DNA of 35,332 bases from Candidatus Nitrosopelagicus sp. (GCA_028242535.1 JAOJYB010000010.1:1-35332), one strand, 5' to 3'; counted from the stretch's first letter, positions 1 through 9,386 are shown. Notes: a model not told the origin generated them from the letters alone. Translations and numbers: made by a program.

Positions 1-453
1 AATGAAATAATGAATCTTCTATCTCCTGGCGGTAAAGTATATCAAGCAAGCACTTTTGCGGGTAATCCAATTTCTGTTGCAGCAGCAATTAGCTCAATTA
101 AAACAATTAATAAAACCAAAAATAAATTATATCCAAAATTAGAACGTTATTGTAAAATGATGGTTGATGAAATAGATGATCTTGCAACTGATTATAGAAT
201 ACCACACACAATTAACTCAATTTCATCAATGTTTCAAATATTTTTTACAAATCAAAAGGTTATTGATTACAAAACCTCAAAAAAATCAAGTACAAAAAAA
301 TTCCATAAGTTATTTACAAACTTACTTAAAAATGACATATTCATTGCTCCCTCTCAATATGAAACTGTATTCTTATCTGATGCACACACTGATCAAGATA
401 TTACAAAAGCATTAGGTGCTTATGGTTTATCATTAAAGGCAATGAAAAATTGA
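1..453 (+). CDS. hemL: Glutamate-1-semialdehyde 2,1-aminomutase, C-terminal part (5' truncated by window)
   Basis: HemL is a PLP enzyme that converts glutamate-1-semialdehyde to 5-aminolevulinate, the last step of the C5 route. The reading frame is open from base 1, so the gene begins upstream; about 150 C-terminal residues are visible. The stretch GKVYQASTFAGNPISVAAA matches the conserved HemL segment that follows the PLP lysine domain in class III aminotransferases. The active-site lysine lies outside the window. The stop codon (451-453) overlaps the TTG start of hemC, so the two are probably translated together. Other class III aminotransferases share this fold, but the YQAxTFxGNP sequence and the hemC-cobA-hemD neighbours make HemL the best reading. 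Confidence 0.9.
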   Translation, partial: NEIMNLLSPGGKVYQASTFAGNPISVAAAISSIKTINKTKNKLYPKLERYCKMMVDEIDDLATDYRIPHTINSISSMFQIFFTNQKVIDYKTSKKSSTKKFHKLFTNLLKNDIFIAPSQYETVFLSDAHTDQDITKALGAYGLSLKAMKN

Positions 454-1385
454 ATTACAAATTAGGTACGCGTGGTAGTCGATTATCTCTTTCACAAACA
501 AATTGGGTTTTAGACGAACTCAAAAAAACTAATTCATCATTATCATTTGAAATTGAAAAAATCACGACGCGAGGTGATACTGATACAAGACCATTATTCA
601 CAATGGAACAAAAAGGAATCTTTGAAAAAGAAATTGATCGTGCAGTGTCTGAAAAAAGGGTGGATTTTGCTGTTCATAGTATGAAGGATGTTCCTTCAAC
701 TTTAGACTCTTCACTTACTATTGCATGTGTCCCAAAACGTGAATCTGTAAATGATGTCTTGATAACAAATGATGGATTCACACTAGATTCTATTCCATCT
801 GGTTCTACAATTGGGAGTAGCAGTCTAAGACGTGCAGTTCAAATTTCAAGAAAACGTCCTGATCTAAATGTTAAACCAATTAGAGGTAATATTGAAACAA
901 GAATTAACAAAGTCACTGAAAAAAAAATTGATGGTATTGTTCTTGCAAAAGCTGGAATTTCTAGATTGCGTGTGGAAGTAAAACACTCTATATTATCTAA
1001 AGATGAATTTCTTCCATCACCAGGCCAAGGTGCACTGGCTATCATCTGTAGAAGTGATGATTCAAAAACAATTGAAATGTTAAAAAAAATTGAAGACAAA
1101 AATTCTCGAATTGAAATAGAAGCTGAACGTTCATTATCTGAACACATTGATTCTGGTTGTAGATTCCCTGTTGGGGCTTATGCTTCTGTAAAGTCAGATT
1201 CATTAATTCTAAAAGTAGGTGTTTATTCTATGGATGGAAAAAAATCAATTCTCATAGAAGAAAACGGTACAATTGATAATCCCTCAGAACTGGGTAAAAA
1301 AATTGGAAATAAGTTAAAGTCACAAGGTGTATCCGAGATTGCTTCTAATTGGAGAGAAAAACTGGAAGAGTGGAATAACCAATGA
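450..1385 (+). CDS. hemC: Porphobilinogen deaminase (hydroxymethylbilane synthase)
   Basis: HemC joins four porphobilinogen units into hydroxymethylbilane. The protein has 311 residues, the usual length. The N-terminal LGTRGSRLSLSQT signature, the VHSMKDVP motif near residues 76-83 and the Arg-rich SSLRRAVQ/RGNIETR segments that bind substrate are all visible. Cys237, in SGCRFPVGAYA, is the expected attachment site of the dipyrromethane cofactor. The start is TTG at 450, overlapping the hemL stop as TTGA; no ATG lies nearby in frame. The gene ends with an ATGA overlap into cobA. All catalytic features look intact. Confidence 0.96.
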   Translation: MNYKLGTRGSRLSLSQTNWVLDELKKTNSSLSFEIEKITTRGDTDTRPLFTMEQKGIFEKEIDRAVSEKRVDFAVHSMKDVPSTLDSSLTIACVPKRESVNDVLITNDGFTLDSIPSGSTIGSSSLRRAVQISRKRPDLNVKPIRGNIETRINKVTEKKIDGIVLAKAGISRLRVEVKHSILSKDEFLPSPGQGALAIICRSDDSKTIEMLKKIEDKNSRIEIEAERSLSEHIDSGCRFPVGAYASVKSDSLILKVGVYSMDGKKSILIEENGTIDNPSELGKKIGNKLKSQGVSEIASNWREKLEEWNNQ

Positions 1386-2125
1386 CTGGAAAAGTGTATT
1401 TAGTTGGTGCAGGACCTGGAGATCCCAAATTAATTACATTACGTGCAGTTGAATTATTAAAAGCAGCAGATGTTGTTCTTTATGATCGACTAGTTAGTAA
1501 AAAAATAATTTCTATGATTCCAAAACGCACAAAAGTAATTTACGTTGGTCGTGCAGTTGGTGATGATACACGACATCAAGATGGAACAAATGAACTAATG
1601 GTAAAGTATGCAAAATTAAACAAAATTGTTGTTAGACTAAAGGGCGGTGATCCAATTATCTTTGGACGGGGTGGCGAAGAAGCAGAATTTTTAAAATCAT
1701 TTAAAGTAAAATATGAAATAGTTCCTGGAATCACTTCTGGAATTGGTTCTGCAACGTACGCTGGAATCCCATTAACGCATAGAAAATTTGCGTCATCTGT
1801 AGTATTTGTCACTGGTCACGAGGACCCGGAAAAAAATGAGGAAATTGTAAAATGGAAAAAACTTGCAAAATCAGTTGATACTATTGTTATAATGATGGGT
1901 CTTTCAAGACTTGGAATTATATCAAAACAACTTATTGAAGGCGGAATGAAAAAATCTACTCCTGTTGCAGTTATTCAAAATGGAACAACACCAAAACAAA
2001 AAATGATTGTTGGTACTTTGACTAATATTGCAAACAAAGTCAAAAAAGAAAAAATATCCCCTCCTGCAAATATAATTATAGGTGAAGTTGTTAATCTGCA
2101 TAAAATTATAGGATGGAAAAAATGA
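1382..2125 (+). CDS. cobA: Uroporphyrinogen-III C-methyltransferase (SUMT)
   Basis: SUMT transfers two methyl groups from S-adenosylmethionine to uroporphyrinogen III, giving precorrin-2, the branch point to siroheme, Ahb-type haem and cobalamin. The 247 residues form a single methylase domain. Visible landmarks are VGAGPGDPKLITLRA near the N-terminus, YDRLVS, VRLKGGDPIIFGRGGEE, VPGITSG and GIPLTHR, which together are characteristic of SUMT. It is monofunctional: the dehydrogenase domain fused in bacterial CysG is a separate gene here at 15935-16585. The start overlaps the hemC stop (ATGA at 1382-1385), and hemD begins inside its 3' end. Confidence 0.96.
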   Translation: MTGKVYLVGAGPGDPKLITLRAVELLKAADVVLYDRLVSKKIISMIPKRTKVIYVGRAVGDDTRHQDGTNELMVKYAKLNKIVVRLKGGDPIIFGRGGEEAEFLKSFKVKYEIVPGITSGIGSATYAGIPLTHRKFASSVVFVTGHEDPEKNEEIVKWKKLAKSVDTIVIMMGLSRLGIISKQLIEGGMKKSTPVAVIQNGTTPKQKMIVGTLTNIANKVKKEKISPPANIIIGEVVNLHKIIGWKK

Positions 2126-2922
2126 GTCAAGAAAAAACCATTGCCATCACTCGTTCAAAAGATGACTCTGAAGAATTCATTGAATTAATTACAAAACACG
2201 ATGCAATTCCAATCACTCTGCCAACTATTGAACTTGTTAGTAAGGGTGAGAAAATCGTTGATGAATTCCTAAATTCTATAAAAACTGAAAATCCGGATTT
2301 TTCTGTTTTTATGAGTTCTAAAGCTGTAAAATTATTAATTGAGAGTTCTAAAAAAATATCAAAATTTGATGAATTACGACTTGCAATTGCTAATACCATT
2401 GTAATAGCAGTTGGTCCTAAAACTAAAGATGCACTAGAAAATGAAAACATCAAAGTTTCATACATGCCAACAAGATACTCTTCTGTTGGTGTTGGGGAGG
2501 TTTTTACAAAATTAGACGCTGTTGGGAAAAAGGTAATTGTTCCTAGAAGTGGTGCCTCTACCCCATTTCTTAAGGATCTTCTTGAAAAAATTGGACTTGA
2601 AATTATTGAATTATATCTTTATGATGTATGTGCATTTAGCGATACTTCTCAATGGAATGAATTTAGAACTCTTTTTTCACAAAATTCCATTGATGGATTA
2701 ATATTCACAAGTGTTTCTTCTGTTAGAGCATTTTTTGAAATAATGACAAAAGACTTTGAACATTCTCAGCTTTTAGAAAACCTTGACAAAACTAAGGTAA
2801 TAGCAATTGGTCCATTCACTGCAAATGAATTAAAAAAATTCAATGTCCAAAATATTATTGCTGATGTTCATACTGTAGCTGGCTCTGTTGATGTAATTGT
2901 TAATGAACTCTCATTAGCTTAA
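2122..2922 (+). CDS. hemD: Uroporphyrinogen-III synthase
   Basis: HemD closes hydroxymethylbilane with inversion of ring D to give uroporphyrinogen III. The family is poorly conserved, but this protein has the expected two-lobe pattern: an N-terminal ITRSKDDSEEFIELI start, a VFMSSKAVKLLIE segment, and a C-terminal IDGLIFTSVSSVRAFFEI and IAIGPFTANELKKF pair. Length is 266 residues from ATG 2122, which forms an ATGA overlap with the cobA stop. An in-frame ATG at 2113 would add MEK, but the ATGA junction matches the other junctions in this operon. It sits directly after hemC and cobA. Confidence 0.9.
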   Translation: MSQEKTIAITRSKDDSEEFIELITKHDAIPITLPTIELVSKGEKIVDEFLNSIKTENPDFSVFMSSKAVKLLIESSKKISKFDELRLAIANTIVIAVGPKTKDALENENIKVSYMPTRYSSVGVGEVFTKLDAVGKKVIVPRSGASTPFLKDLLEKIGLEIIELYLYDVCAFSDTSQWNEFRTLFSQNSIDGLIFTSVSSVRAFFEIMTKDFEHSQLLENLDKTKVIAIGPFTANELKKFNVQNIIADVHTVAGSVDVIVNELSLA

Positions 2923-2954
2923 CCTATTTAGCCTAGCCTAAATTTACTCTGACT

Positions 2955-2963
2955 TTTATAATA
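2955..2963 (+). promoter_or_regulatory. TATA-like element of the suf operon
   Basis: TTTATAATA lies with its centre about 24 nt before the sufB ATG, in the 60-base gap after hemD. With archaeal TBP/TFB spacing, transcription would begin at or very near the start codon. No GGTGA-type ribosome site is visible before sufB. A 10-bp perfect palindrome, ACAACGTTGT (2964-2973), lies between this box and the start. Confidence 0.6.
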
Positions 2964-2982
2964 ACAACGTTGTAATTCGTTT

Positions 2983-4383
2983 ATGGCAACAGAAAATTTT
3001 GATATGGATTATTCCAAGTATGATTTCAAAGACTCTACTGAAATGTATGTTCACTTGAGCAAAAAAGGTCTTTCAAAAGATACTGTAATTGGAATCAGCA
3101 AAATGAAAGATGAGCCACAGTGGATGCTTGATTTTAGATTAAGATCATATGAAGTATTCATGAAAAAACCTATGCCGACTTGGGGGGCAGATCTCAGTAA
3201 TATTGATTTTCAAAATATTTACTACTATGCTAAGGCATCTGAAAAAACTGAAAAGAATTGGGATGATGTTCCAGAAGATGTAAAAAACACATTTGATAAA
3301 CTTGGTATTCCTGAAGCAGAAAAGAAATTCCTTGCTGGAGTTGGTGCTCAGTATGAATCTGAAGTGGTTTATCATAGTTTAAGAGAGGATTTGGCAAAAC
3401 AAGGTGTATTATTCTTAGATACTGACAGTGCTCTAAAAGAACACCCAGAAATATTCAAAAAATACTTTGGAAAAATGATTCCTCCTGAAGATAATAAATT
3501 TGCTGCATTAAACAGCGCAGTATGGAGTGGTGGTTCATTCATCTACATTCCTCCTGGTGTTAAAGTTGACATGCCATTACAAGCTTACTTTAGAATTAAT
3601 GCAGAAAATATTGGTCAATTTGAAAGAACATTAATTATTGCTGATGAAGGCTCTGAAGTTCATTACATTGAAGGATGTACTGCACCAGTTTATTCATCCG
3701 AATCATTACACTCTGCTGTAGTAGAACTTGTTGCACACAAAGATGCAAAATTAAGATATACAACAATTCAAAATTGGAGTAACGATGTATACAATCTTGT
3801 TACTAAACGTGCTTATGCATATGAAGGTGCATCAGTTGAATGGATTGATGGAAATATTGGTAGTAAAATTACAATGAAATACCCTGGAATTTATTTGATG
3901 GGTCAAAAAGCTTATGGTGAAACCTTGTCTATTGCTTTTGCAGGAAAAGGTCAACATCAAGATACTGGTGCAAAAATGGTTCATTTAGCACCTAATACAA
4001 CATCTAAAGTTACTTCAAAATCTGTTAGTCGTTCTACAGGTCGCTCAACATACAGAGGGTTACTTAATGTTGCAAAGGGTGCAACAAATGTAAAATCTAC
4101 TGTTAGATGTGATGCATTACTATTAGACGACACGTCAAAAACTGATACTTATCCATATATGGAAATCAATCAAGAAGATGCAACTATAACTCATGAAGCT
4201 ACAGTTGGAAAGATTGGCGATGATCAAATTTTCTACTTGATGACTCGAGGATTCACTGAAGAAGAAGCATTAACTCTAATTGTTAATGGATTTATGGAAC
4301 CATTCACAAAAGAACTCCCAATGGAATATGCAGTAGAATTAAATCGACTCATCAAATTAGAGATGGATAATTCAGTCGGTTAG
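2983..4383 (+). CDS. sufB: Fe-S cluster assembly protein SufB
   Basis: SufB is the core scaffold of the SUF iron-sulphur assembly system, working as a SufBCD complex with the ATPase SufC. The protein has 466 residues, normal for the family. The N-terminal region ([15 protein letters not shown]) is typical. The C-terminal beta-helix contains [16 protein letters not shown] and [10 protein letters not shown]; Cys376 sits where the cluster-building cysteine of SufB is expected, followed by the acidic [13 protein letters not shown] segment. It is the first gene of an operon with sufD 22 bases downstream. A sufC gene normally accompanies sufB, but none lies in this window. Confidence 0.96.
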   Translation: MATENFDMDYSKYDFKDSTEMYVHLSKKGLSKDTVIGISKMKDEPQWMLDFRLRSYEVFMKKPMPTWGADLSNIDFQNIYYYAKASEKTEKNWDDVPEDVKNTFDKLGIPEAEKKFLAGVGAQYESEVVYHSLREDLAKQGVLFLDTDSALKEHPEIFKKYFGKMIPPEDNKFAALNSAVWSGGSFIYIPPGVKVDMPLQAYFRINAENIGQFERTLIIADEGSEVHYIEGCTAPVYSSESLHSAVVELVAHKDAKLRYTTIQNWSNDVYNLVTKRAYAYEGASVEWIDGNIGSKITMKYPGIYLMGQKAYGETLSIAFAGKGQHQDTGAKMVHLAPNTTSKVTSKSVSRSTGRSTYRGLLNVAKGATNVKSTVRCDALLLDDTSKTDTYPYMEINQEDATITHEATVGKIGDDQIFYLMTRGFTEEEALTLIVNGFMEPFTKELPMEYAVELNRLIKLEMDNSVG

Positions 4384-4405
4384 AATTACTTTATCGTGAT
4401 AAATC

Positions 4406-5803
4406 ATGGAACAAACGCTATCCTCAATTCAAAATTCTTTACTTGAAGAGATTTCATCATCAAAAAACGAACCTGACTGGCTTAAAGAATATAGAAAAAA
4501 TTCACTTAGTATATACAATGAATTGCCAGCTGAGGTATCTTCTCTTTACAATAAGTATACTGATGCAAAACGTATGGATCCAACTAAGGTTTCATTATCG
4601 ACAACTTCTGATTCTAAATTACCTGATTTTCTTTCAAAACGTGTTGAAGAAGTAAAAAAAGAAAATGGATTGATACAAGTAGGAACAAATGTAATATCCT
4701 CCAATTTATCTGATGAATTAAAATCAAAAGGTGTTATGGTTTCATCCATTGACGATGCATTAAAACATCATCAGGAATTAATAGAAAAAACAATCAAATC
4801 ATCAAATTCTAATGAAGATAAATACACTGCACTAAATAATGCTGCATTTAATTCTGGACTTTTTGTATACATACCAAAAAACCAAATTATAGATGAACCA
4901 ATTCATCTATTCTCTTGTTTGTCTGAAGATGGTTTATCCGTGATATCTAGAAATATTATAATTGTTGAAGATAATGCTAAAGCAAATATTGTTCAAGAAT
5001 TATACTCTCCAAAAAATGAAAAACAACAAGCATACCTTGAACTATTGAATACAACTATTGGTGCAAATAGTAGTCTTGATGTTACATCACTTCAAATGAT
5101 GGATCAGTCATCCATTAACTTCTCTACAAGAAGTTCACATCTTGCACAAGATTCAAAAATTAATTGGTATCTTGGACTCTTTGGAGCAATGTTGTCTAGA
5201 TATAGAATTGATTATCATCTAAATGGAACTGGTGCTGTTGCAACGGATTCTGAAGTTGCATTTGGAAATAATGAGCAATCATTTGATCTAAACACAATTG
5301 TAAATCATAATGAACAATCCACTGAAGGAAGAGTTGTAGAAAAGTCAATCCTAAAAAATAAATCAAAATCTTTGTTTAAAGGAATGATCAAAATCAATGA
5401 AAACGCGGCTCACTCTAATTCATTTCTTTCTGGTCGTTCTATTTTATTAGACAAAGGTGCAAAATCTGATTCGATTCCTGGACTGGAAATTCTCACAAAT
5501 GATGTAAAGGCAACACATTCTGCATCTGTCGCACAAATGGATGAAGAACAACTCTTCTATTTGGGAACACGTTGTCTAAGTAAACCTGAAGCTGAAAGAA
5601 TTATTGTAGAGGGATTTTTGGAACCAATGTCACGTTCGATGTCTCACCAAGTACGTGCTTGGATTGCATACCTAATTGAATCAAAATGGGAAGGAAAAGA
5701 ATTATCAATTAACAATGATGAGCAATTAAAAGCACTAGTTGAGATTGAAGAAACTCGCTACAATGAAAATGCTGAAATTGAACAACATTACAAGTATAGG
5801 TAA
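4406..5803 (+). CDS. sufD: Fe-S cluster assembly protein SufD
   Basis: SufD is the SufB paralogue that completes the SufBCD scaffold. It has 465 residues, longer in its N-terminal part than many archaeal SufD proteins. The C-terminal SufBD fold is recognisable from KSKSLFKGMIKI, SFLSGRSILLDKGAKSD and VKATHSASVAQMDEEQLFYLG-like sequence; His371 matches the histidine that SufD contributes opposite the SufB cysteine. As expected for SufD, the SufB-type cluster cysteine is absent. GTGAT at 4396-4400, five bases before the ATG, could act as a ribosome site. The Rieske protein follows six bases after the stop. Confidence 0.93.
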   Translation: MEQTLSSIQNSLLEEISSSKNEPDWLKEYRKNSLSIYNELPAEVSSLYNKYTDAKRMDPTKVSLSTTSDSKLPDFLSKRVEEVKKENGLIQVGTNVISSNLSDELKSKGVMVSSIDDALKHHQELIEKTIKSSNSNEDKYTALNNAAFNSGLFVYIPKNQIIDEPIHLFSCLSEDGLSVISRNIIIVEDNAKANIVQELYSPKNEKQQAYLELLNTTIGANSSLDVTSLQMMDQSSINFSTRSSHLAQDSKINWYLGLFGAMLSRYRIDYHLNGTGAVATDSEVAFGNNEQSFDLNTIVNHNEQSTEGRVVEKSILKNKSKSLFKGMIKINENAAHSNSFLSGRSILLDKGAKSDSIPGLEILTNDVKATHSASVAQMDEEQLFYLGTRCLSKPEAERIIVEGFLEPMSRSMSHQVRAWIAYLIESKWEGKELSINNDEQLKALVEIEETRYNENAEIEQHYKYR

Positions 5804-5809
5804 AATCAA

Positions 5810-6118
5810 ATGACTGATTGGATAAATGCATGTAGTATTGACAGTTTAGGCCAAGGGAAGATGTTCAGTTTTGATCATAATGAGAAAAAATTACTCTTAA
5901 CAAACATGAATGGAAAAATATTTGCAACTGATAGGATATGTACTCATGCAGAAGCAGATTTAGCTAATGGGATATTAACAGAAAATGGACTAACTTGTCC
6001 ATTACATTTGTCTGTATTCAATATGGATGATGGTACTCCTCAAAACCCTCCTGCTGAAAATCCATTACAAACTTACAGAACAAAAATAGAAGATAATAAT
6101 ATCTTAATTGAGGTGTGA
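5810..6118 (+). CDS. Rieske-type [2Fe-2S] ferredoxin in the suf operon
   Basis: This is a 102-residue, single-domain, soluble Rieske protein with no signal peptide or membrane segment. The two cluster-binding boxes are clear: Cys44-x-His46 (CTHAEADL) and Cys63-x2-His66 (CPLHLSVFN). The absence of the disulphide-forming cysteines of respiratory Rieske proteins, together with the short length, points to a dioxygenase-ferredoxin-like electron carrier. It lies between sufD and sufS with tight spacing (the stop directly abuts the sufS ATG), so it probably supplies electrons to, or is a client of, SUF assembly. The precise partner cannot be read from sequence. Confidence 0.9.
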   Translation: MTDWINACSIDSLGQGKMFSFDHNEKKLLLTNMNGKIFATDRICTHAEADLANGILTENGLTCPLHLSVFNMDDGTPQNPPAENPLQTYRTKIEDNNILIEV

Positions 6119-7366
6119 ATGATGCAAGCGACAACAAGTTCATTTGAGAATTTAAGAAATGATTTCCCAATTTTAAATAGACGAGTTAGAGATAATAAAA
6201 AACTGGTATATCTTGATAATGCTGCAACCACACAAAAACCTAATCAGGTTATAGATGCAATTTCTGATTATTATAAAAATCATAATTCTAACATTCATCG
6301 AGCTGTTCATGCTTTAGCTGAAGAATCTACTGAGGCTTTTGAAGAAACTAGGGACAAAGTTGCAAAATTTCTTAATGTTGAAGATTCTAGAGAAATTATT
6401 TTTGTTAGAGGTACAACTGAGGGAATAAATCTTGTAGCATATGCATGGGGACGTGATAATGTCAAAGAAGGTGATATTATTGTCACTACTGAATATGAAC
6501 ATCATTCAAATATTGTTCCATGGCAATTACTAACTCAAGAAAAAAAGGCACAACTCAAGTATATTGACATTGATGACAATGGGGAATTAATGCTTGAACA
6601 ACTAGATGATTATCTTTCAACTGGAAAAGTAAAACTAGTTACATTTAGTCATATGTCAAATGTTTTAGGAACAATTTCTCCGGTTAAAGAGATTGTTTCA
6701 AAATGTAGATCTGTAGGAGTTAAAGTTTTGATTGATGGTGCACAATCTGTTCCACATATGAAAATTGATTTAACTGATTTAAATTCTGATTTCTATGTTT
6801 TTTCTGCACATAAAATGTTAGGTCCAACCGGAGTCGGTGTTTTATGGGCCAAAAAAGAAATTCTTGAAAAAATGAGTCCTTTCCTTGGAGGTGGTGACAT
6901 GATTCGTGAAGTACACAAATATGAAACAACGTGGAATGATCTACCATACAAATTCGAGGCGGGTACTCCAAATATTGCAGATGTAATTGGATTTGCAAAA
7001 GCAATTGAATATCTTGAAAAAATTGGTATGGATAATATTCGAAATCATGAATTAGAATTAACTAAATATGCACTAGATGAAATGAAAAAAGTTCCTGGAA
7101 TTACATTGTATGGAACAAAAGAACCTGAAAAGAGAGGTGGTGTTGTTTCTTTTAATTTTAACGATGTACATCCACATGATGTTGGAACTATTATTGATAA
7201 AGAAGGTGTTGCAATACGTTCTGGTCATCATTGTGCACAAGTATTAATGGAAAAACTCAATGTTGCTGCAACTAATCGTGCAAGCTTTTACATTTACAAT
7301 ACAAAAGAAGAGATTGATGTATTAATTTCTTCATTACGGCATGTTGCAAAGGTGTTCAAATTATGA
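6119..7366 (+). CDS. sufS: Cysteine desulfurase SufS
   Basis: SufS is a group II PLP cysteine desulfurase that provides sulphur for Fe-S assembly. The 415 residues show YLDNAATTQKP at the N-terminus, the ATTEYEHHSN-type His segment, the PLP lysine Lys232 in FSAHKMLGPTGVGVLW and the persulphide cysteine Cys372 in RSGHHCAQ. All match SufS/CsdA rather than IscS. The ATG follows the Rieske stop without a gap, and GAGGTG just upstream (6110-6115) is purine-rich enough to be a ribosome site. A second ATG follows at 6122. It ends with an ATGA overlap into the SufU scaffold gene. Confidence 0.96.
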   Translation: MMQATTSSFENLRNDFPILNRRVRDNKKLVYLDNAATTQKPNQVIDAISDYYKNHNSNIHRAVHALAEESTEAFEETRDKVAKFLNVEDSREIIFVRGTTEGINLVAYAWGRDNVKEGDIIVTTEYEHHSNIVPWQLLTQEKKAQLKYIDIDDNGELMLEQLDDYLSTGKVKLVTFSHMSNVLGTISPVKEIVSKCRSVGVKVLIDGAQSVPHMKIDLTDLNSDFYVFSAHKMLGPTGVGVLWAKKEILEKMSPFLGGGDMIREVHKYETTWNDLPYKFEAGTPNIADVIGFAKAIEYLEKIGMDNIRNHELELTKYALDEMKKVPGITLYGTKEPEKRGGVVSFNFNDVHPHDVGTIIDKEGVAIRSGHHCAQVLMEKLNVAATNRASFYIYNTKEEIDVLISSLRHVAKVFKL

Positions 7367-7812
7367 GTGGAGATCCAATTTATACTGAAATGATTATTGA
7401 GTATTCTAGAAATCCCTCAAATTATGGAAAAATTGATGATGCACATATTCATCAGCATGATAGTAATCCTCTATGTGGTGATAGTATTGATCTTTATCTG
7501 AATATTGATGGTGATAAAATTAGTGATATCAAATTTGATGGAAAAGGATGTGCGATTTGTATGGCATGCTCTTCAGTTCTAACTGAAATGATAAAAGGGA
7601 AAACTCTTGATGAAGTCAAAAAATTTACAAAAGATGAATTGTTATCTGAATTGGGTCTAGAGCATCTAATCAAAACAAGTCCTGTCAGAATCAAATGTGC
7701 ATTATTATCTCTTAAAACTCTCAAATTTGGAATTTATTCATATTTTGTTGATAAGTTGAAAGATTCTGAATCTGCAGGAAACTTAAATGAAGAGGCAGCT
7801 AATCTGTACTAG
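7363..7812 (+). CDS. sufU: SufU/IscU-type Fe-S scaffold or sulphur-transfer protein
   Basis: This 149-residue protein belongs to the IscU/SufU fold. SufU accepts sulphur from the SufS persulphide with the help of a bound zinc. The expected ligands are visible: Cys38 and Asp40 in PLCGDSIDLYL, Cys63 and Cys66 in GCAICMACSSVLTEM, and Cys112 in RIKCALLSLKTL. The extra residues between the second cysteine region and the last cysteine agree with the SufU type. The start forms an ATGA overlap with the sufS stop, a strong sign of coupled expression. AAGGTG about eight bases upstream may be a ribosome site. Confidence 0.93.
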   Translation: MSGDPIYTEMIIEYSRNPSNYGKIDDAHIHQHDSNPLCGDSIDLYLNIDGDKISDIKFDGKGCAICMACSSVLTEMIKGKTLDEVKKFTKDELLSELGLEHLIKTSPVRIKCALLSLKTLKFGIYSYFVDKLKDSESAGNLNEEAANLY

Positions 7813-8145
7813 ATGACAAATTCAAACATACTTCAAATTAGAAAAATAATATTTGAAAATTTTAATGAAATAGATTTGCGTTTCAATAATGATGAAATCT
7901 ATGAATTACTGAAAAAAAATGAAATTTTTGATCAATCTCAAACAATTGATGACTTGGAAAGTGATTTCAAAAAAATTGAGAATGATGGATTACTTCGTTG
8001 TATTGCACAAAACTTCACAACTCAATGGTTCAAGATATTCAATGATGTTGAAAAAATTACTTGTAATTCTTGTAATACTGAAATTTATCTAGGTAAAGAG
8101 GAACCTAGAATTTGCCCAAATTCGGATTGTAATTCTAATCTATAG
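7813..8145 (+). CDS. Small zinc-ribbon protein at the end of the suf operon
   Basis: I do not recognise a named family. The 110-residue protein has a mainly helical N-terminal part that could be a winged-helix-like module (residues 5-75) and a C-terminal four-cysteine zinc ribbon: Cys84-x2-Cys87 and Cys101-x4-Cys106. The ATG follows the sufU stop without a spacer, so it is probably co-transcribed with the suf genes. Its last 11 bases overlap the 3' end of pgk on the other strand. A DNA- or RNA-binding regulator of Fe-S assembly is possible but is inference only. Confidence 0.75.
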   Translation: MTNSNILQIRKIIFENFNEIDLRFNNDEIYELLKKNEIFDQSQTIDDLESDFKKIENDGLLRCIAQNFTTQWFKIFNDVEKITCNSCNTEIYLGKEEPRICPNSDCNSNL

Positions 8146-9352
8146 TATGTTTTTCTGCAGCATCTTCTAGGCATTTTATCATGGGTAATTTTTGTCCTGT
8201 CAGATATCTCACCAATGCCCCGCCTGCAGTACTAATATGATTTACTTTTTCAGTTAAATTATACTGTCTAAGTGCAGATGTCAAATGTCCGCCACTAATT
8301 ATTGATGTTGCCATGGATTGTGATATTGCTTCTAGCATAGATTTTGTTCCAAATTGGAAATTCTCTTTTTCAAAGAATCCTGCAGGTCCACTCATGAATA
8401 CAGTTCCTGCACTTGAAACAATTCTTGAATAGTGCTCCAACGTCTTTGTTCCAATATCAAATATTTCATCATCTTTTGCTAAATCTCTTACATCTATCTC
8501 TACTCTTTCTCCATCTTTATTCACTGCAATATCTACTGGTGTTGAGAATACATCTGGATGTTCCCCAATCAATGAATGAGCTTTTGCAACCATCTCGTCT
8601 TCATCTTTAATATTCAATGGAAATTTTATTCTTCCTTGTGCTCGTAAAAAGACATTAGCGATTACTCCTGTAAGTAATACATGATCTGCACGTTCTTTTT
8701 TGATTAGTAATTTTATCGCTTTTAGTCTATCATCAACTTTTGATCCTCCTAGCACCACTGTAAATGGAGACTTTGCAACTGTAAGTATATTATCTAATTG
8801 CTTAACCTCTCTCTCTAACAAGCGACCTGCACAAGTTGGTAATACTTGAGCAAATCCTACTAATGATGGATGTGTTCTATGTGCACTTGGAAAAGAATCT
8901 AAAATAAATAAGTCAAATAAATCCTTTAACCTCTGCACCATGATCGTTCTTGCACTCTCTTCTAATGAAAATTCATAATTTTCTTCAGCGCATAATCTCA
9001 GATTATCAAGTAGGATTATCTCATTATCACCCATTTTCTTAATCTCTTCTTGTGCTAATGATCCAATAACATCTGCAACATACCTTACTTTTTTATTTGA
9101 AAATTTTTCTAATTGTTTTGCATGTTCTTCCATTCCTACAAAATCTCCTCTACCCACTCTCCCTTGATGAGATATAACGACAACCTTTGCTCCATCTAGT
9201 GCATTTATTGTCTCAACTACTTCTTCAATTCTTTTTGTTCCTAAAATTTCTCCTGTATCTGGATGAATTGGGCAGTTCATATCTACACGAAGTAGCACAG
9301 TTTTTCCTTTAACATCAAAATTATCTAATGTTAGTATGCCCACAACACACAA
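8135..9352 (-). CDS. pgk: Phosphoglycerate kinase (archaeal type)
   Basis: Pgk interconverts 1,3-bisphosphoglycerate plus ADP and 3-phosphoglycerate plus ATP. The protein is up to 405 residues. Landmarks are VLLRVDMNCP near the N-terminus, the SHQGRVGRGD segment, SFPSAHRTHPS, VVLGGSKVDDRLK and the nucleotide-site GPAGFFE...FGTKSMLEAI with the late ISGGHLTSAL glycine loop. The longest frame starts with TTG at 9352; GTG at 9343 (giving MGILTLDNF) is an equally plausible start, because A/T-rich boxes occur at suitable distances for both. In an autotroph it would act in gluconeogenesis from fixed carbon. It is divergent from the PAP2 gene. Confidence 0.95.
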   Translation of the reverse strand: MCVVGILTLDNFDVKGKTVLLRVDMNCPIHPDTGEILGTKRIEEVVETINALDGAKVVVISHQGRVGRGDFVGMEEHAKQLEKFSNKKVRYVADVIGSLAQEEIKKMGDNEIILLDNLRLCAEENYEFSLEESARTIMVQRLKDLFDLFILDSFPSAHRTHPSLVGFAQVLPTCAGRLLEREVKQLDNILTVAKSPFTVVLGGSKVDDRLKAIKLLIKKERADHVLLTGVIANVFLRAQGRIKFPLNIKDEDEMVAKAHSLIGEHPDVFSTPVDIAVNKDGERVEIDVRDLAKDDEIFDIGTKTLEHYSRIVSSAGTVFMSGPAGFFEKENFQFGTKSMLEAISQSMATSIISGGHLTSALRQYNLTEKVNHISTAGGALVRYLTGQKLPMIKCLEDAAEKHTID

Positions 9353-9386
9353 TTCGTTTCTCCTGTTAAAATTCGTTTATCCGATC

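Noticed and set aside
6720-7004. Minus-strand open frame inside sufS
   Set aside because: It lies wholly within a well-supported gene on the other strand, has low-complexity composition and no start context.
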